Assembly: GCA_965212135.1 (NCBI GenBank)
Contig: OZ243044.1
Span: forward strand, 1,674,001-1,738,000
Direction: 5' to 3'
Source: Bin75 sp965212135
GTDB lineage: Bacteria; Nitrospirota; Nitrospiria; Nitrospirales; UBA8639
DNA length: 64,000 bases
The position numbers were made by a program, and so were the translations under genes. Of this stretch, positions 61,698 to 64,000 are shown piece by piece. A model generated the notes under the pieces. It saw only the letters and a program-made list of their open reading frames with translations, was not told where the DNA came from and made no database searches. How positions within the stretch are numbered: the first letter of the stretch is position 1; every line of letters starts with the position of its first letter.

Positions 61698-63458
61698 TCA
61701 CCTGTTCGCGGGCAGAGGGGCGGGCGTGTCCGTTTCCAGTTCCGCCATCCGGAGCGTGTACAGGTGCCGGTACAGGCCATCCTGCCGCATCAGGGTCGTA
61801 TGCGTGCCTTCCTCGATGATGCGGCCTTTGTTCAGCACAAAAATCCGGTCGGCGTCCCGAATGGTGGTGAGGCGATGGGCAATGACCACGGTGGTCCGTC
61901 CCGCCATGAGCCGCTGCAAGGCCTGTTGGACCACCCGTTCGGATTCGGCATCAAGCGCCGAGGTCGCTTCATCCAAAATCAAGAGCCGGGGGTTTTTGAG
62001 GATGGCCCGGGCAATGGCAAGCCGTTGGCGTTGCCCCCCTGAAAGATTGACGCCCTTTTCGCCGACCAGCGTGGCGTATCCATCGGGCAGAGCCGTGATA
62101 AAGTCATGGGCATTGGCGGCCCGACTCGCCGTCATCACGTCGTGTGCCGACGCGTCTTTTCGTCCATAGCGAATATTTTCCATGATCGTGTCCCCGAACA
62201 GGATGGTCTCCTGGGGCACGAGGGCCATGTGTTGGTACAGGCTGGCCAATTGCACGTGGCGGAGGTCCCGGTTGTCAATCGTGACCGACCCTTCGACGGG
62301 ATCATAAAACCGGTGCAGGAGATTCGCGATGGTGCTTTTCCCCGAACCGGTGGGCCCCACAATCGCCGCCGTTTCGCCCGGCTGCACGTCAAAGGAGAGA
62401 TTGGCGAGGACCGGATGACGCGGGTCATAGGCAAAACTCACGCGCGAGAACGTGATATGGCCCCGCATGTCGCGTAACGCGAACGCGTGCGGGGCGTCCG
62501 TGACTTCGGGGGCGGTGTCGAGCAATTCAAAGACGCGTTGCAGGGCGCCCTGCCCCTCCTTCATTTGAGAAAAGATGCGCGCGGCCGATCCAAACGGGCC
62601 GATTAAAATCCCCGCAAACAGCACGAAGGCCAGGAGATCTCCCGGCGTCATGGCCCCTTCAATCACTTGCGTGCCGCCGTACCACAGGACAATCCCCGCC
62701 ATGGTCAACGTCAACAGGGTGATGGTGGGGATAAACACGGAGAGGATGCCGGCGCGGCGCAGCGTTTCGGCCACCAATCCCTGTAACACCGTGCCGAATC
62801 GCCCTTCCTCCCGGGTCGTCTGGACAAAGGACTTCACCACTCGAATTCCCGAAATCACTTCTTCGATCAGCGTGGAGAGAGAGGCGGTGTGATCCTGTAT
62901 CTGCGTGGACAGGGTTTGCAATCGTTTCCCGAATAACCGGGCCACGAGGACCAGGATGGGAAGCAGTAAGACAATCAGCAGGCACAGTTTCCAGTTCATG
63001 AATAGCAAAAACGCGATTCCGCCGATCAGCGTGACCACCTGCTTGGCCGAGTCAATGGGAGTTTCAGTCGCGAGTTTTTGAATAATGCCCACGTCATTCA
63101 TGAGCCGTGAAAGAATTTCTCCCGTTCGCCGTTTCGCAAAAAAATTCAGGGACAGCGTTTGCACGTGACGAAACAGATGCGTGCGAAAATCGGCGATGAC
63201 CTGTTGCGAGAGACGGGTGGTCAGGTAGCTCTGGCCCATGGACAGGATGCTTTGGATGAGGGCGAGCGCCAGAAATATCGCAATGGTTTGAGTCAGCAGT
63301 GCGGCCTGGCGCTGCACCGCGACGAGGTCCCACAACGTGCCGGCCAGTTTCAGCAAGATCAGATTGAGGGCCGCCACGCCCATGATCAGGACGCCGGCGA
63401 GGGCCATGTGGGCAAGATAGGGACGCAGAAAAGGGAACAGGCGGGACAAGTGATTCAT
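61698..63458 (-). CDS. MsbA-like ABC exporter, fused permease and ATPase
   Basis: The 586-residue half-transporter has six membrane helices in the first 310 residues and an ATPase with GPTGSGKSTIANLLHR (Walker A), NLSGGQRQRLAIARAIL (signature), RLLILDEATSALD (Walker B) and the switch His in VVIAHRLTTI. It belongs to the MsbA/multidrug type and should act as a dimer. In Gram-negatives such a protein often flips lipid A core, but drug or lipid export is equally possible. It is preceded by the COX24 mini-gene. Confidence 0.94.
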   Translation of the reverse strand: MNHLSRLFPFLRPYLAHMALAGVLIMGVAALNLILLKLAGTLWDLVAVQRQAALLTQTIAIFLALALIQSILSMGQSYLTTRLSQQVIADFRTHLFRHVQTLSLNFFAKRRTGEILSRLMNDVGIIQKLATETPIDSAKQVVTLIGGIAFLLFMNWKLCLLIVLLLPILVLVARLFGKRLQTLSTQIQDHTASLSTLIEEVISGIRVVKSFVQTTREEGRFGTVLQGLVAETLRRAGILSVFIPTITLLTLTMAGIVLWYGGTQVIEGAMTPGDLLAFVLFAGILIGPFGSAARIFSQMKEGQGALQRVFELLDTAPEVTDAPHAFALRDMRGHITFSRVSFAYDPRHPVLANLSFDVQPGETAAIVGPTGSGKSTIANLLHRFYDPVEGSVTIDNRDLRHVQLASLYQHMALVPQETILFGDTIMENIRYGRKDASAHDVMTASRAANAHDFITALPDGYATLVGEKGVNLSGGQRQRLAIARAILKNPRLLILDEATSALDAESERVVQQALQRLMAGRTTVVIAHRLTTIRDADRIFVLNKGRIIEEGTHTTLMRQDGLYRHLYTLRMAELETDTPAPLPANR

Positions 63459-63582
63459 GACAAGAAGCAGTCTCCGGGCGTCGGTCGGACGAACGGAGAA
63501 ACCGGCTGGAACACGGAGGCCGTGGGCCGGCGCGGGGCCCGCAACCGGCCGCGAAAAGGGAGGGCTATGTCAATGGTGAACT

Positions 63583-63678
63583 TCAGTTCCGCCGACGGGC
63601 AAATTTCATGCGTCTCCGAAGCTTTTTATGCTTATGCTTCCGCATTTTTTTGCGTCGTTTTTTGACCACACTCGCCAT
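63583..63678 (-). CDS. AURKAIP1/COX24 domain mini-protein (bS22/mS38-like)
   Basis: A 31-residue, extremely basic protein beginning MASVVKKRRKKMRKHKHKK and ending in ARRRN. The pattern KKRRKKM.KHK.KK..RR is that of the AURKAIP1/COX24 domain, related to mitochondrial ribosomal protein mS38 and small bacterial ribosome-bound proteins. AAAGGAG lies 6 bp before ATG 63678, an ideal ribosome binding site. It probably sits on the small ribosomal subunit. It lies 124 bp before the ABC exporter. Confidence 0.88.
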   Translation of the reverse strand: MASVVKKRRKKMRKHKHKKLRRRMKFARRRN

Positions 63679-63904
63679 TCAAACTCCTTTGCTTCCTCGG
63701 AAGGAAGAGGGACTGGCCGCTCACCGGGGTTTCCTTGACGGCCAAGAGACGCATGACCGAAGCAGATGCGCGGGTGTTCCAGTTACCACAGCTCTCCGGG
63801 ATGTGTCAAGAAAACCGGGTACTCGCCGCATGGCCCGCTCTATGAACGATTGACATGCCGGGGGCTGCGCCGGCGCTTCTGTCTCGCCTCACGTTGAGCC
63901 GCTT

Positions 63905-63933
63905 TTGTGATTTTATCACGCCGTCGCTATAAT
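63905..63933 (+). promoter_or_regulatory. Consensus promoter at the right edge
   Basis: TTGTGA (63905-63910) and a perfect TATAAT (63928-63933) are 17 bp apart. Transcription should start at about 63940, which is also the ATG of the next gene, so the mRNA may be leaderless. Confidence 0.65.
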
Positions 63934-63939
63934 GGGCTT

Positions 63940-64000
63940 ATGCGTCAATCCCACCAGGTTCTTCGTTCTTCTTTGCGTTGGGTACTGTGCGTGGGCCTGC
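63940..64000 (+). CDS. Start of a further gene, probably exported (cut by the window end)
   Basis: Only 20 codons are visible, reading MRQSHQVLRSSLRWVLCVGL. Basic residues followed by a hydrophobic stretch look like the start of a signal peptide. The ATG coincides with the predicted transcription start of a consensus promoter. Product unknown. Confidence 0.45.
   Translation, partial: MRQSHQVLRSSLRWVLCVGL

Noticed and set aside
1..64000. CRISPR arrays, transposases, rRNA and tRNA genes
   Set aside because: I looked for regular direct repeats with spacers, transposase motifs and tRNA-like ends on both strands and found none I could support.

Overview
This window looks like chromosomal DNA of a high-GC Gram-negative bacterium. 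Evidence for an outer membrane includes two autotransporter-type adhesins, lipoproteins, an MsbA-like exporter and c-type cytochromes with CXXCH motifs. The block ilvB-ilvN-ilvC-psd-pssA-leuA-leuB-asd, a DapL-type aminotransferase and a 31-residue AURKAIP1/COX24 protein would fit Nitrospirota or a neighbouring phylum. That placement is an inference from gene content, not a search result. I see no rRNA, tRNA, CRISPR array or transposase.

Layout. 1-16 kb is mostly housekeeping: a DUF1499 fragment, DUF3422 membrane protein, purC, a membrane-anchored cytochrome c, DNA repair genes (MGMT and family 5 uracil-DNA glycosylase), an NTP pyrophosphohydrolase, 6-phosphogluconolactonase, an arsenic methylation/arsenosugar pair (arsM, arsS), HU, an amidohydrolase and gcvP. 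16.0-25.8 kb is one giant repetitive autotransporter adhesin. 25.9-30.7 kb is a minus-strand run: NUDIX, gcvT, FKBP, FIST, GNAT, DUF502. 30.8-36.9 kb holds small and envelope genes: Trm112-like, cytochrome c, DUF1264, an exported protein coupled to a NYN protein, a cupredoxin-like protein and a SurA_N protein. 36.9-40.4 kb is a second autotransporter adhesin in opposite orientation. 40.4-53.1 kb is a long minus-strand run: queA, SpoIID, DUF2905, asd, NHL, leuB, leuA, pssA, psd, ilvC, ilvN, ilvB. 53.4-57.3 kb carries bioF, panC, folK and an aminotransferase. 57.3-59.3 kb is an AT-richer insert with a trypsin-like lipoprotein. The end holds a GATase, a phospholipid-type methyltransferase, an exported protein, an ABC exporter, the COX24 mini-gene and the start of a further gene.

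The most interesting signal is the adhesin pair. The two genes share a nearly identical C-terminal beta-barrel module of about 1.43 kb, placed as an inverted repeat roughly 11 kb apart. Each has a long poly-C tract just before its signal-peptide coding region: 14 C in the first, 15 C in the second. In the second gene the only start codon with a good promoter and ribosome binding site lies upstream of the tract. It reads out of frame at 15 C and would fuse in frame to the adhesin at 14 C. In the first gene 14 C is in frame with an open upstream reading frame. This looks like a slipped-strand phase-variable adhesin system with an added possibility of barrel exchange or inversion of the intervening 11 kb. 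Short palindromic repeats lie beside both adhesin genes.
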